The position numbers and the translations under genes were made by a program. The notes under the pieces are model-generated. The model was not told the DNA's origin. It was given only the letters and a program-made list of their open reading frames with translations, and did no database searches. Below, piece after piece: positions 1 through 8,500 of a stretch of DNA of 45,556 nucleotides (positions within the stretch are counted from its first letter, which is position 1; each line of letters opens with the position of its first letter). Source of the stretch: an uncultured SAR116 cluster alpha proteobacterium (GTDB taxonomy: Bacteria > Pseudomonadota > Alphaproteobacteria > Puniceispirillales > Puniceispirillaceae); the NCBI GenBank assembly GCA_902622515.1, contig CACNQE010000013.1, positions 1 through 45,556 of the forward strand, in the 5' to 3' direction.

Positions 1-1
1 G

Positions 2-346
2 TTAAGGTCAGGTACCGCTCAGGCATTAGGTCTCCAGTACCTTTTGTTAGCAGGAACCGTTGCTGCATTCATTGGTGGCGTAAGTATCTTAGGTGGAAGA
101 GGCGGAGTGGTTGGTGCTGTTATTGGTGCCTTAACTGTGAATTTTCTTAATACTGGGCTTGTTTTCAATGTAACTCCGGCATTTATGGTTCAATTATATC
201 TTGGAATTTTATTGTTAGTCGTCATTATGTTTCAGACAGGGTCGGTGATATTTGAGAAACGACAGAGGCGATATCAGATATTAAAAGATATAGATAATAG
301 AAGAGAACGCCTGAAAAAAGAAATGAAGGGTGGTGCTCAGCCATAA
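2..346 (+). CDS. RbsC-type ABC transporter permease, C-terminal fragment (5' end outside window)
   Basis: This is the last part of an inner-membrane permease of the ribose/branched-chain type (BPD_transp_2). The reading frame is open from base 2 to the stop, so the gene begins upstream of the window. The fragment holds the family's glycine-rich stretch GGVSILGGRGGVVGAV, followed by hydrophobic segments and a charged cytoplasmic tail of about 30 residues (KRQRRYQ...). The family moves sugars or related small solutes with a periplasmic binding protein and an RbsA-like ATPase, neither of which is visible here. The next gene encodes a regulator-like protein on the same strand, which may control this transporter. 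The substrate cannot be told from this fragment. Confidence 0.85.
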   Translation, partial: LRSGTAQALGLQYLLLAGTVAAFIGGVSILGGRGGVVGAVIGALTVNFLNTGLVFNVTPAFMVQLYLGILLLVVIMFQTGSVIFEKRQRRYQILKDIDNRRERLKKEMKGGAQP

Positions 347-419
347 AAAATTTTAGGATTGAGGTATCTAACTAAAAAATCATTTTTATCAGTTGGCCCA
401 TAATGGTAATGGAATTGCA

Positions 420-2219
420 ATGCGTGGAATAGACCAAAACCAACTAAATATGAAAATAGTGGGTGTCTCAGATAAAAAAGAGCCCTATGAAGAGGTTGAT
501 CTGCTACCAATCGGTGCTGCAAATCAGACACTTATTAATAGACTTGAATTTCTAGAGGAACTCCAAAACGAAATTGAGACATGCTTCAATTTGCGCACAG
601 CTTTCAGCGAGCTTCGAATTTTAATTGCGCTGATGAAAAATCATCTCGAAGGTAAAATGTCTACCAAAACGTCCCTTGTAGGTTATTCTGGAATGGCTTT
701 TGGAACAGCTATGAGAACTATTGAGCGCATAGAAGAGCTAGAACTAATAGTCAGAAGACCAAAAACAGAAACTGGAAAAAGCTTTTCATTGCATCCTTCA
801 GAAAAACTTATTGCTCAATGGCATGAATTATCTAGGCGGATGGAACATATCTTTAAGGTAAATTCTGCGTTATCTGAAGAAACAACTAATCGTATTAATT
901 ACTTTTTTGGTAGTTCATATCAAGATGGAAATATTTTGCCGCCACCTAGTATTATGATGAAGAAGCTACCTCTAAAAAAAGGTCTCAGCCTTCTGCTACA
1001 TGCAGACCCGACCTCTATGGCAATAGCTAAACTTAAAAAACATTTTGAGATTATGTTTGGTGTGAATATCCAAAATAGGGCATTATCTATTGACCGTTTA
1101 AGAGAAGAAATTCTAATTAATGCCGCGAGAGAGCAATCCAAATATGACATAATTGCATGTGATTTGCCGTGGTTTGGAGAGATGGCAGATGCAGGGCATT
1201 TCTTGCCTTTAGATAAATATATTAATGAGACAGGGTTTGATACTAGTGACTTCTATCAAGAGGCGTTGGCAAGTTCAAGATTCAAAGGCCAGCAATTTGG
1301 AATTCCAATCCATACAACTCCTGAACTGCTCATTTGCAGAACAGATGTTTTTTCAAGCTTGGAACTGAAATTTCCAGAAACAATCCAAGAAATGCTTGAT
1401 GCCGCTTATGCTATTCAGCGTGCTTCAATTGAAATGAAGGCTATCGCTTGGAATGCAGCAAGAGGCACGCCTCTTGGGCATAGTTTTTTATTCTCAATGG
1501 GCTCATTTGGTCAGCCTATTATTAATCTTCGTCAGTTAGACTCCGGGTTTGATGCAGAGTGGCCGAAGGGAGAAGAGTTCAGACCAATGTTCGGAACAGA
1601 CGCAGCAAGAGATGTCTGTGAATTTTTTTTAGAGTTGATTAACTTATCTCCAAAAAATATTCTGAATATGTCCTGGTTTGAGCGCGCTCGTGCTTATACA
1701 AATGGTGAGGTTGGCATGGTTTTTAACGCATCCCTATTGTCTCCAATGTTTGAGTTCGACAGTATGTCACCGGCGTTTGGAAAATCAACTTATTTGCCTC
1801 TTCCTGCAGGAAAAGCTGGTCGGCAGATTGCGCCAGTTGGAGGATATGCTCTGGCAATACCCAGAAATGTTCTATCTCAACGTGTCCCTCACATATGGAG
1901 TGCTATTGAGGAATTTTCGTCAGCATGGGCAACCAAGATATTTATTGAAAATGGAAGTTTGGTCAGTCCCCGAAATAGTGTGTCAAAAGATAAAGAGGTA
2001 CAAAAAATATCCCATGTAATTGGGATAATTGATGATTTGGCAACCACTGGCACCCTAAAAATGTGGCCTCGTCCTCCAATACCGGAGATATCAAACTTAA
2101 TTTCAATAGCTGGTACGGAGATTCATGATTTTCTCTCTGGCAAGGTCAGCAAAAGAATAGCCCTTATGAACGCCCAGAATAGAGCAGATAGTTTGATGCG
2201 CTCTAAAGGCTATTATTAA
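420..2219 (+). CDS. Winged-helix domain fused to ABC solute-binding (family 1) fold; putative cytoplasmic sugar-responsive regulator
   Basis: About 600 residues with two parts. Counted from the TTG at 393, residues 72-140 look like a MarR-like winged helix (SELRILIALMKNHLEGKMS, then AMRTIERIEELELIVRRPK, then a wing-like loop). From about residue 195 the protein resembles an extracellular solute-binding protein family 1: LLLHADPTSMAIAKLKKHFE, YDIIACDLPWFGEMADAGHF, the QQFGIPIHTTPELLICRTDV region and GGYALAIPRNV. There is no signal peptide or lipobox, so the binding fold should stay in the cytoplasm. It may act as a ligand-sensing domain that controls DNA binding, perhaps for the upstream ABC genes. 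Starts possible are TTG 393, ATG 420 (a GGA lies about 8 bases upstream, chosen here) and ATG 450. The ligand is unknown and the regulatory role is inferred. Confidence 0.8.
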   Translation: MRGIDQNQLNMKIVGVSDKKEPYEEVDLLPIGAANQTLINRLEFLEELQNEIETCFNLRTAFSELRILIALMKNHLEGKMSTKTSLVGYSGMAFGTAMRTIERIEELELIVRRPKTETGKSFSLHPSEKLIAQWHELSRRMEHIFKVNSALSEETTNRINYFFGSSYQDGNILPPPSIMMKKLPLKKGLSLLLHADPTSMAIAKLKKHFEIMFGVNIQNRALSIDRLREEILINAAREQSKYDIIACDLPWFGEMADAGHFLPLDKYINETGFDTSDFYQEALASSRFKGQQFGIPIHTTPELLICRTDVFSSLELKFPETIQEMLDAAYAIQRASIEMKAIAWNAARGTPLGHSFLFSMGSFGQPIINLRQLDSGFDAEWPKGEEFRPMFGTDAARDVCEFFLELINLSPKNILNMSWFERARAYTNGEVGMVFNASLLSPMFEFDSMSPAFGKSTYLPLPAGKAGRQIAPVGGYALAIPRNVLSQRVPHIWSAIEEFSSAWATKIFIENGSLVSPRNSVSKDKEVQKISHVIGIIDDLATTGTLKMWPRPPIPEISNLISIAGTEIHDFLSGKVSKRIALMNAQNRADSLMRSKGYY

Positions 2220-2609
2220 AAAACAGCAATTCTGATTCAGCCCAAATCTGGTTTTAAAAAGCCAATAGAATATAGTATGTTACAAAATTCAGTTTTGTGT
2301 TACACCTTCATCAGTGCTCTAAGTTGAAGTGTCTAACGTCCACAGCACATAAACTCCCGTTCGTTATTGAAAAATTAAAAATTTGAAAAAGAGAGTTTCT
2401 CATTTGTTATGCAATTGACAAGGGAGTGATTAAATTGCAACTCTCTGAGTTAACCAGATATTATTATTTTCAAAGTTGTAACAAAAAATGTTTTTATTGC
2501 CTATCACATGTAAAATTAACGTCTTTAAAGGAATTTAAAATTACAACATTATGTAAAATTTTGGTCATATTTGATTTGAAAATGTTTATTCAATCTAAAA
2601 GGAAAATAA
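2220..2609. other. 390-base AT-rich intergenic region, no gene recognised
   Basis: No convincing coding sequence is present. A 64-codon open frame (2426-2620) overlaps the next gene's start and has no recognisable domain. The only structure I see is a short inverted repeat, ACAAAA (2282-2287) and TTTTGT (2293-2298) around a TTCAG loop. It lacks a following T-run, so it is a weak terminator at best. The region probably carries the promoter for the OsmC-like gene. Confidence 0.5.
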
Positions 2610-3089
2610 ATGGTAACTAGTGTATTAGAAAAAAATATGAGTGAGCCTATTATAAGAACAAAAATGGTCACAGCTGAAAATTTTGCAACGCAGAAAACTA
2701 TTGCTGATTGCGGTGAGTTTGGAACCATTACTTTTGACGAACCAATACCACATGGCGGAACTGGTGAGGGGCCATCACCTCTTCAGGGAGTTTTATCTGC
2801 GCTTTGTGCGTGTGAATCTGTTACATTTAATCGTACTGCAGATGAAATGAATTTTGAGTATGAGAAACTATCTTTTTCCGCTGAATATAAAATTGATATA
2901 AGAGGTAGGTCAGGTGTGCGGGGAATAACACAACATTTCAAAATTGTTCGTTTGGAAATTAATGTTAAGACAAATGAAAATGCACAGCGATTGCAGGAAG
3001 TAGTGACAGAAACAGAACTTAGATGTCCTGTCTACAACCTTATTAAAAATGCTGGAGTTGATATATCTTGCCAGTGGGTCAGGGTATAG
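2610..3089 (+). CDS. OsmC/Ohr-like family protein
   Basis: A 159-residue OsmC-fold protein. Members reduce organic hydroperoxides with a pair of cysteines in the cytoplasm; others of the family have unknown roles. The first conserved cysteine lies in SALCACESVTFNRTADE (C66 or C68, on the central helix) and the second in ELRCPVYNLIKNAGV (C139). The GGTGEGPSPLQ stretch before the helix is typical. The ATG at 2610 follows AAAAGGAAAATAA, a good ribosome site; an in-frame ATG at 2637 is an alternative. It stands alone between AT-rich gaps and its substrate cannot be named. Family assignment is firm, peroxidase activity only likely. Confidence 0.85.
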   Translation: MVTSVLEKNMSEPIIRTKMVTAENFATQKTIADCGEFGTITFDEPIPHGGTGEGPSPLQGVLSALCACESVTFNRTADEMNFEYEKLSFSAEYKIDIRGRSGVRGITQHFKIVRLEINVKTNENAQRLQEVVTETELRCPVYNLIKNAGVDISCQWVRV

Positions 3090-3211
3090 GTAAATGACAG
3101 TTGTCGATAATCCAGTGGGATAGGTTTCTGCAAATAAACTATTACAAAGCTTTTTGGATTTTTTTATTTTAAGTTAATAAAGCTTAAATTATTACTGAAA
3201 GGAAATATACG

Positions 3212-4165
3212 ATGAGTAAAGATATGGTGATTGGTTGGATTGGGCTTGGCCGTATGGGTGCGCCAATGGTTGAGAAGATCATTAAGGCAGGTTATCAAGT
3301 CAAAATTTGGAATAGAACTAAGTCGAAGGCAGACGCATTGGTAAGCGCAGGCGCTTCATTAGTCGACGCACCATCTGACCTTGCAAATGTAGATGTACTC
3401 TTCACCATGGTCTCAACTGGAAAAGATTTGAGACAAGTATATTTTGGTGACGTTGGTGTAATGTCGGGTGATGATACTCCAAAAATTCTAGTTGAGTGTT
3501 CTTCTATTAGCGCACCTGAGTCAGCTGAATTTAGACAAAAAGCCATAGATAGAGGGGCAGAGTATCTTGCATGCCCAGTTTCTGGGAACGGAAAATGCGT
3601 CAAGGCAGGCAAGTTATCCGCTGTAGCTTCAGGTGATAAAAATACCTTTGATACAGTTAGAGAAATTATAGAATGTTATGCTATGCGTGGGGTTTCTTAT
3701 GTTGGTGAGGGAGAGTTATCTCGCTTTTGTAAAATAGCGCATAATGTGCTTTTAGGTGTATATATTCAAAACCTTGCAGAAATTACCATACTGGCTCAGG
3801 CTGCTGGTGTTCCTAGACACGCTTTTCTTGAATTTATAAATAATTCTGTTATGGGGTCTATTTTTAGTCAGTATAAAACACCAGCATTGGTCAATTTAGA
3901 TTGGACAACAACATTTACTCCGCCCCTCCTGCGCAAGGATCTAGATTTAGGATTGCAAGCAGCTCGCGAATTGGGGGTGAGTATGCCTGTTACCGCAGCG
4001 ACTAGAGAGGCACTTCAATCACATTTTGGCTCAGCAAGTCTTAAAGATGACCCAGAAGGATATCTAGCAGCAGATTTTAGCGCTCTAATCGAGACGGTTG
4101 CTCTCCAGGCAGGAATTAAGCTGGTTTCTGAGAATAAAGATGTAAAAACTGGGCTTGAAGTTTAA
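3212..4165 (+). CDS. NAD(P)-dependent beta-hydroxyacid dehydrogenase (3-hydroxyisobutyrate dehydrogenase family)
   Basis: A 317-residue soluble oxidoreductase of the HIBADH/tartronate-semialdehyde-reductase type. The N-terminal Rossmann motif is IGLGRMGAPM (GxGxxG at residues 11-16). The substrate-binding motif appears as ACPVSGNGKCVKAGKL, a variant of the usual DAPVSGG. The catalytic lysine is K174 in RFCKIAHNVLL, with N178 following, as in the family. The C-terminal all-helical domain covers roughly residues 165-300. The ATG follows AAAGGAAATATACG, a strong ribosome site. The gene is followed by a bidirectional terminator shared with the convergent M24 gene. The exact hydroxyacid substrate is unknown. 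Confidence 0.9.
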   Translation: MSKDMVIGWIGLGRMGAPMVEKIIKAGYQVKIWNRTKSKADALVSAGASLVDAPSDLANVDVLFTMVSTGKDLRQVYFGDVGVMSGDDTPKILVECSSISAPESAEFRQKAIDRGAEYLACPVSGNGKCVKAGKLSAVASGDKNTFDTVREIIECYAMRGVSYVGEGELSRFCKIAHNVLLGVYIQNLAEITILAQAAGVPRHAFLEFINNSVMGSIFSQYKTPALVNLDWTTTFTPPLLRKDLDLGLQAARELGVSMPVTAATREALQSHFGSASLKDDPEGYLAADFSALIETVALQAGIKLVSENKDVKTGLEV

Positions 4166-4182
4166 TATTTCATAAGTTTTCT

Positions 4183-4217
4183 AGAAAAAATGGGGATAAT
4201 TATCCCTACTTTTTTCT
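4183..4217. terminator. Bidirectional intrinsic terminator
   Basis: A perfect 14-base palindrome, GGGATAATTATCCC (4193-4206), is flanked by a run of A (4185-4190) and a run of T (4210-4215). It lies between convergent stop codons at 4165 (plus) and 4220 (minus), so it can end transcription from both sides. Confidence 0.8.
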
Positions 4218-4219
4218 AA

Positions 4220-5425
4220 TCAGATGAAACCTGATTTAGCTGTTAGTAATCCAACAGGTGTTTTTTGGAGACATAAAGGCCCTTCTTTTGATATTACAAA
4301 TAAAGCTCCGGTTTGCACACCTCTCATTCCAGTTGAGTCCGTGATGTTAGGCTGTACAACAATAGCCATGCCCTCCTGCAGTTTAATGTCTGGGATATCA
4401 CCCGCAGGTCTTGATTTTGAGCCCAATATTGGCGGTAGATATCCACCACCAAATCCATGAATAAGGTCATCACATGTAGTAAGACCACTCTCCTCAATAA
4501 TGCTGGCGGCATCTAGTATCTCTTGCATTGTGCAACCACTCCGTAAAACTGAAGCTATTGAATTTAGGGCACTATTTGCAACCTCATGAAATTCGGTTAC
4601 CCAATTAGCTGGTTTAGCGCGCATTGACATCGACCTGAGAACTTGTCCTGCATAGCCTCTAAAAGCACCACTAATTTCCATAACAATTAAATCATCTTTT
4701 GTTATTGCCCTGCTGGTAGCATTTTGTCTTGGAACCATCCCATCTGGTTTATCCATATTTGTTGATATAAAATAACGAATATGTGCCTGACCTCCTAATT
4801 GTAACCAACTATCTTCTGCAATTGAAACTAGGTCATGCTCCGTCATATTGGGTTCTATCTTCTCATAAATTGATTTAACTGCCAGATCAGAAAAATAGGC
4901 GCCAATTTTTAAACATTTAATCTCTGCATTAGTCTTGATTAGTCGAGTTTTTTCGTACCAACTGTCAAGGGGAGTAAGAAGATAACCTGCCTCTGTTATC
5001 GAAGTCATCATTTCAAAGCTCATTTTACCAATTAAACCAACCTTTCGAGCTTTTATCTGGTTAAGATGGTTCAACATTGTTTGTGCTGTATTTGGCCCAC
5101 CCCAGGAAACAGAAGCACCGTATGCTGTGGATTTTGCTTGCGGTGTATGATTATAATACTGAACGAATAGTTTAGCCTCCGAATCAAGAGATATTATAAG
5201 CAGGGCCTCTGCCGATACTGGCCAGCCTGTGAGCCATGGGATTGCTGAACCCGCTCGCTCAGCACCATAAATAATAAGACTATCTAGTTTGGTATCTTCT
5301 AAATAAGTTATAACCTTTTGCCATCTTTTTTGGTATTCCTCATCACTAAAACATCTTCCCTTAATCCCTCTCAAATCCTCAAGGTCTTCATCTAGTTTTA
5401 AGGAAAATTCAGTCTTAGTTAACAT
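4220..5425 (-). CDS. M24-family (pita-bread fold) protein with degenerate metal site
   Basis: A 401-residue protein with the two-domain layout of prolidase/creatinase: an N-terminal creatinase-like domain (about 1-160) and a C-terminal M24 domain (about 165-395). The histidine of LIHGFGGG (H323) is kept. However, the usual metal ligands look replaced: DLIVMEISGAFRGYAGQVLRS has E250 and Q261 where the family has aspartates, VVQPNI has Q358 for glutamate, and GVQTGALFV has G373 for glutamate. This resembles metal-free creatinase-type members more than aminopeptidases, so 'Xaa-Pro peptidase' should not be assumed. It is the last gene of a minus-strand set with an alpha/beta hydrolase, a TauE-like exporter and an amidohydrolase. 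It may hydrolyse a small amide or guanidine compound, but this is inference. Confidence 0.85.
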   Translation of the reverse strand: MLTKTEFSLKLDEDLEDLRGIKGRCFSDEEYQKRWQKVITYLEDTKLDSLIIYGAERAGSAIPWLTGWPVSAEALLIISLDSEAKLFVQYYNHTPQAKSTAYGASVSWGGPNTAQTMLNHLNQIKARKVGLIGKMSFEMMTSITEAGYLLTPLDSWYEKTRLIKTNAEIKCLKIGAYFSDLAVKSIYEKIEPNMTEHDLVSIAEDSWLQLGGQAHIRYFISTNMDKPDGMVPRQNATSRAITKDDLIVMEISGAFRGYAGQVLRSMSMRAKPANWVTEFHEVANSALNSIASVLRSGCTMQEILDAASIIEESGLTTCDDLIHGFGGGYLPPILGSKSRPAGDIPDIKLQEGMAIVVQPNITDSTGMRGVQTGALFVISKEGPLCLQKTPVGLLTAKSGFI

Positions 5426-5490
5426 GGTACAAATCCATTTTTGAGGCCCCCATTTACACTAATCTTAAAAAAATTTGTAAGATTGGAGAC

Positions 5491-6618
5491 TTATTCAGTC
5501 ATTTTTTTTGCCATCCAATCAGCGCTAGCTTGACGGTACTTATAGGCTCTATTATTCACGACATGGCCACCATCTGCAACAGCAAGATGTTTTATTTCTG
5601 ACGCATTTTTGGCAGCTTTTTCTAGCATAAATGCATGTTCACTTGGTATCACTCGGTCTAAAGAACCAGACACAATAAATAGAGGGCATTCTATCTGTTC
5701 TGCTACATCCTTTAGTGTCATACGGCTTGCTATCTCGCGAATTGATTTTTCATCAACACCACCAGAGCGATAATTAAAACAGGTTCTTGTTAATTCAGGC
5801 AGACTGTCATAGCAAAGTGCAAGATCAAATGGACCAGATAAAGCAATGCACCCTTTTAGGTTTTTGCAGAAGGCAGCTGCCCTAGGAGCATAGTAACCAC
5901 CCATTGAAACCCCCCATAAGCCAATACTACTTGCATCTAAATCTTTTCGCGTCTTTGTAAATTCTATAACTGCTTGAACAGGTTTTTCATATTCAGGGCA
6001 AATGGATAGGTCATATTCAGCTTCCCCTTGTCCTGGTCCGTCAAAAGTAAGAGTTGCCATACCTCTGTCCAAAAATAATTGTTCATTGTAAAACATCTCT
6101 TCTTTTGCACTATCCAAACCCATAATCAAAATGACAACTGGAGGTTTTTTAATACCGTTTGGAGCGCGTAAATTTCCGTATAGTGTACCACCATTATAGG
6201 GAATTGATACGCGTTCGCCTGGTGGGTTCAAATAAGAGAGCGCTTTTGTATAAATATCAACAGCCTTTTTATGTGTTGATTTCATCTGTATAGGGTTGTT
6301 TACAAACAGGAATTTTCCAAAATGATAGCAGATTGCTGCAGTCACATAGTGTTCACCCGCGCTTAGTAAAAACCCACTTTCTTCTGATTCACTTCCGAGA
6401 CCAGCATGAATGTCTCCTCGGTTTGAGAGAGCTATACACCAATCATCCCATTTCTGGGTTTGTGTTGTTACATCTTGAAAATCTGCGAGGGGCATTCCAT
6501 TGCTAACCATTCTGCCTGACCAATGCGCTTTTGCAGCTTTAATTTTTTCATCTGTCATTTTTTTCCATAGCCTAATTACCGAAGATTTAAATAATTCATT
6601 ATAATAAATACTAAACAC
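5491..6618 (-). CDS. FrsA/DHPON-hydrolase-like alpha/beta hydrolase
   Basis: A 375-residue alpha/beta hydrolase with a long helical N-terminal part (about 1-130) before the catalytic fold, as in the FrsA and 2,6-dihydroxypseudooxynicotine hydrolase group, some of which cleave C-C bonds. The strand-loop PPVVILIMGLDSAKEEMFY and the stretch TLTFDGPGQGEAEYD are typical. The triad is visible: S238 in GVSMGGYYAPR, D321 in SGSLDRVIP and H352 in DGGHVVNN. The GTG at 6618 overlaps the end of the TauE-like gene by 8 bases. A later ATG at 6558 (MTDEKIK) is an alternative. A related hydrolase is encoded at 10149-11297. The substrate is unknown. Confidence 0.87.
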   Translation of the reverse strand: MFSIYYNELFKSSVIRLWKKMTDEKIKAAKAHWSGRMVSNGMPLADFQDVTTQTQKWDDWCIALSNRGDIHAGLGSESEESGFLLSAGEHYVTAAICYHFGKFLFVNNPIQMKSTHKKAVDIYTKALSYLNPPGERVSIPYNGGTLYGNLRAPNGIKKPPVVILIMGLDSAKEEMFYNEQLFLDRGMATLTFDGPGQGEAEYDLSICPEYEKPVQAVIEFTKTRKDLDASSIGLWGVSMGGYYAPRAAAFCKNLKGCIALSGPFDLALCYDSLPELTRTCFNYRSGGVDEKSIREIASRMTLKDVAEQIECPLFIVSGSLDRVIPSEHAFMLEKAAKNASEIKHLAVADGGHVVNNRAYKYRQASADWMAKKMTE

Positions 6619-7372
6619 CAGTCCAGATTAACCGAACGCCTAGAGCAAAAATTGTTATGTAAACAATAATGAAAAATATTCTGTCTGTGAGAAAGTGATT
6701 AATTATTCTTCCTACAAATAATCCTACAAATGAAATGGGAATAAAAAGACTTGTAAGACCTATTAAGTCAAAATTAAAAATGCCTAAATACCAATAGGGA
6801 ACAATTTTAAGAAAGTTACAGATGCTAAAAAATACGGCCACAGTCCCCAGAAAAGCTTGTCTTGTAATATTTTGTGGGAGTAAATAGGCGGCAATAGGGG
6901 GTAGTCCGGAATGAATAAGGAAACTAGAATAACCTGCAAGAGATCCAGATAATAAACCCCAAATCGGTCCTAATATTCTTGGTTCAGTAACTTTTCTAAA
7001 ATGCCGCATTAAACCATCACCAACTAAAATTAATGCTAATAGTCCAATAAAAATTTTCAAAGCTTCAGGTGTGATTAACTTAATGGTAATGGCGCCTGTT
7101 AACATACCAATTAGGCCACCAGCTAACAATATGTTCATGCTTCTCCAAAGCACATGTTTCCGGTATAACCAATATGCAAAAGGGTCTGTTACTACTAAAA
7201 TGGGAAGTAAAAAGGCGGCTGCAGTAATCGGCGGCATTATTTGAGCAGCCAACAAGACGCCTACCAGTCCAAAACCTCCACCTATTCCGCCTCGTGACAT
7301 CCCCATAATGAAGCTCGCAAAACCCAGGGTTAGTAATTGGTAACTGTTATAAGATGATAGGCTCTCAAACAT
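6611..7372 (-). CDS. TauE/SafE (TSUP) family membrane exporter
   Basis: A 253-residue membrane protein with about eight hydrophobic segments and the repeated TSUP motif, seen first as MSRGGIGGGFGLVGV near the N terminus and again around LLSGSLAGYSSFLIHSG. Family members carry anionic sulfur compounds such as sulfite, sulfoacetate or aromatic sulfonates, or other organic anions. It overlaps the following hydrolase gene by 8 bases and follows an amidohydrolase on the same strand, so the three are probably co-transcribed. This suggests it moves a substrate or product of that pathway. The ribosome site is weak. The transported anion is not determined by sequence. Confidence 0.88.
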   Translation of the reverse strand: MFESLSSYNSYQLLTLGFASFIMGMSRGGIGGGFGLVGVLLAAQIMPPITAAAFLLPILVVTDPFAYWLYRKHVLWRSMNILLAGGLIGMLTGAITIKLITPEALKIFIGLLALILVGDGLMRHFRKVTEPRILGPIWGLLSGSLAGYSSFLIHSGLPPIAAYLLPQNITRQAFLGTVAVFFSICNFLKIVPYWYLGIFNFDLIGLTSLFIPISFVGLFVGRIINHFLTDRIFFIIVYITIFALGVRLIWTGV

Positions 7373-7445
7373 TTTTTATAAATTTCATAAGGTGCCTAGC
7401 TTTTTATTGTACAATGGTCATGTTCTGGTCAAATTTTAGAACCGT

Positions 7446-8408
7446 TTAAAAATTCAGATTGAGTAATTTTTGAGCGTTTGAGTGAGTAATTTTTTGATAA
7501 TCATCTGGTGACAATTTAGTTCTTTTTATCCAGCTTGTAGCATCTTTGTTATTATTGTAGGGCCAGTCTACAGCGAATAAAATCTTATCTGAACCCATCT
7601 CCATTAATGAGCATAGTAATGCTGAGTCAGAAAAATTTCCACTTGTTGTAATATAAAAATGTTTGCAAAATGTATTGCGAAATGAAACTTGGCGTTTATT
7701 TGGGGACTGACGTGTTGTTATACCCTCATGGGTTCTATCTATTAAAAAAGGTAATCCTTCGCCTAAGTGTCCCAAAATAATTTTAAGATTTTGATGTTTT
7801 TCAAAAATACCTGATAGAACCATTCTGACGGCAGCTGTTGACATCTCGATACCAAATCCCCATCCAGCAGTTCCGAATACCTTAAATTCATCTGTATAAT
7901 CTTTATAATAGGCATCGCTTACTCTTTTATCTGGAACACCTGGGTGAAGATAAATTGGAACATCGAGCTCTTCTGCTTTGGCAAAAACAGGCCAATATTT
8001 AGGTAAGTCAAAAAACTCGCCCTTTAGCATACCATGTAACATGGCTCCGCACATTCCCTTTTTCGTTACACACCTCTCCAGTTCTGAAGCAGCGATTTCA
8101 GGTGCTTGCATTGGCAGGCTAGCAAAGGCTGCAAATCTTTTGGGATGCTTTGATACGATTGTTGCCAATTCATCATTTAGTTTCATTGCGAAATCAGCGG
8201 CTGTTTCTGGTGAAAAGATTTGAGCACCAGGGTGATTGTGAGATAACACTTGTATATCAATACCCGCCTCATCCATTTCTTTAATTCTGAGATCAAAATG
8301 GTCATTTAATCTAGAATGTGTTTGCGCTGGCATAGAAGAATAATTGTCTATTAAGCTTTTGATTTCGTGAGTAATATAATGTTCTTCAATTGCTATAATT
8401 GGACTCAT
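7446..8408 (-). CDS. Amidohydrolase 2 family protein, gamma-resorcylate decarboxylase-like
   Basis: A 320-residue TIM-barrel metal enzyme of the ACMSD/Amidohydro_2 group. From memory of that family it looks closest to 2,6-dihydroxybenzoate (gamma-resorcylate) decarboxylase: AIEEHY at the N terminus (metal-binding Glu and His), VPIYLHPGVP, IILGHLGEGLPFLIDR, FYITTSGNFSD and ILFAVDWPYNN (metal-binding Asp). These enzymes remove CO2 from hydroxy-aromatic acids without oxygen or cofactor. I chose ATG 8408 because AAGGA lies 9 bases upstream; the TTG at 8429 has no such site. It heads the minus-strand set that continues with the TauE-like exporter. The decarboxylase role is probable, the aromatic substrate unproven. 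Confidence 0.85.
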   Translation of the reverse strand: MSPIIAIEEHYITHEIKSLIDNYSSMPAQTHSRLNDHFDLRIKEMDEAGIDIQVLSHNHPGAQIFSPETAADFAMKLNDELATIVSKHPKRFAAFASLPMQAPEIAASELERCVTKKGMCGAMLHGMLKGEFFDLPKYWPVFAKAEELDVPIYLHPGVPDKRVSDAYYKDYTDEFKVFGTAGWGFGIEMSTAAVRMVLSGIFEKHQNLKIILGHLGEGLPFLIDRTHEGITTRQSPNKRQVSFRNTFCKHFYITTSGNFSDSALLCSLMEMGSDKILFAVDWPYNNNKDATSWIKRTKLSPDDYQKITHSNAQKLLNLNF

Positions 8409-8487
8409 TTCATTTTCCTTAACTATCAATCAAATGGTTTTTTGAGGTAAACAAGAAACGGAAAAAATATATTAATTTACCTAAAAT

Positions 8488-8500
8488 AAACAGTCTGTTT
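8488..8500. promoter_or_regulatory. Palindromic putative operator in divergent promoter region
   Basis: AAACAG-T-CTGTTT is a perfect 13-base inverted repeat with a one-base centre. It lies between the divergent amidohydrolase (minus) and GST (plus) genes. The arms and spacing resemble sites of TetR-type repressors, but no TetR gene is in this window. It is a candidate operator only. Confidence 0.4.

Noticed and set aside
1678-2019. 113-codon frame inside the winged-helix/solute-binding gene
   Set aside because: Lies wholly within a well-supported gene in another frame and has no recognisable protein features.
2426-2620. 64-codon open frame in the gap before the OsmC-like gene
   Set aside because: It has no recognisable domain, no good ribosome site, odd composition, and runs into the start of the real gene. 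Most likely a chance frame in AT-rich DNA.
8409-8429. Upstream TTG start for the amidohydrolase
   Set aside because: The ATG at 8408 has AAGGA at good spacing, and the AIEEHY motif starts naturally there. The longer form adds only seven unlikely residues.
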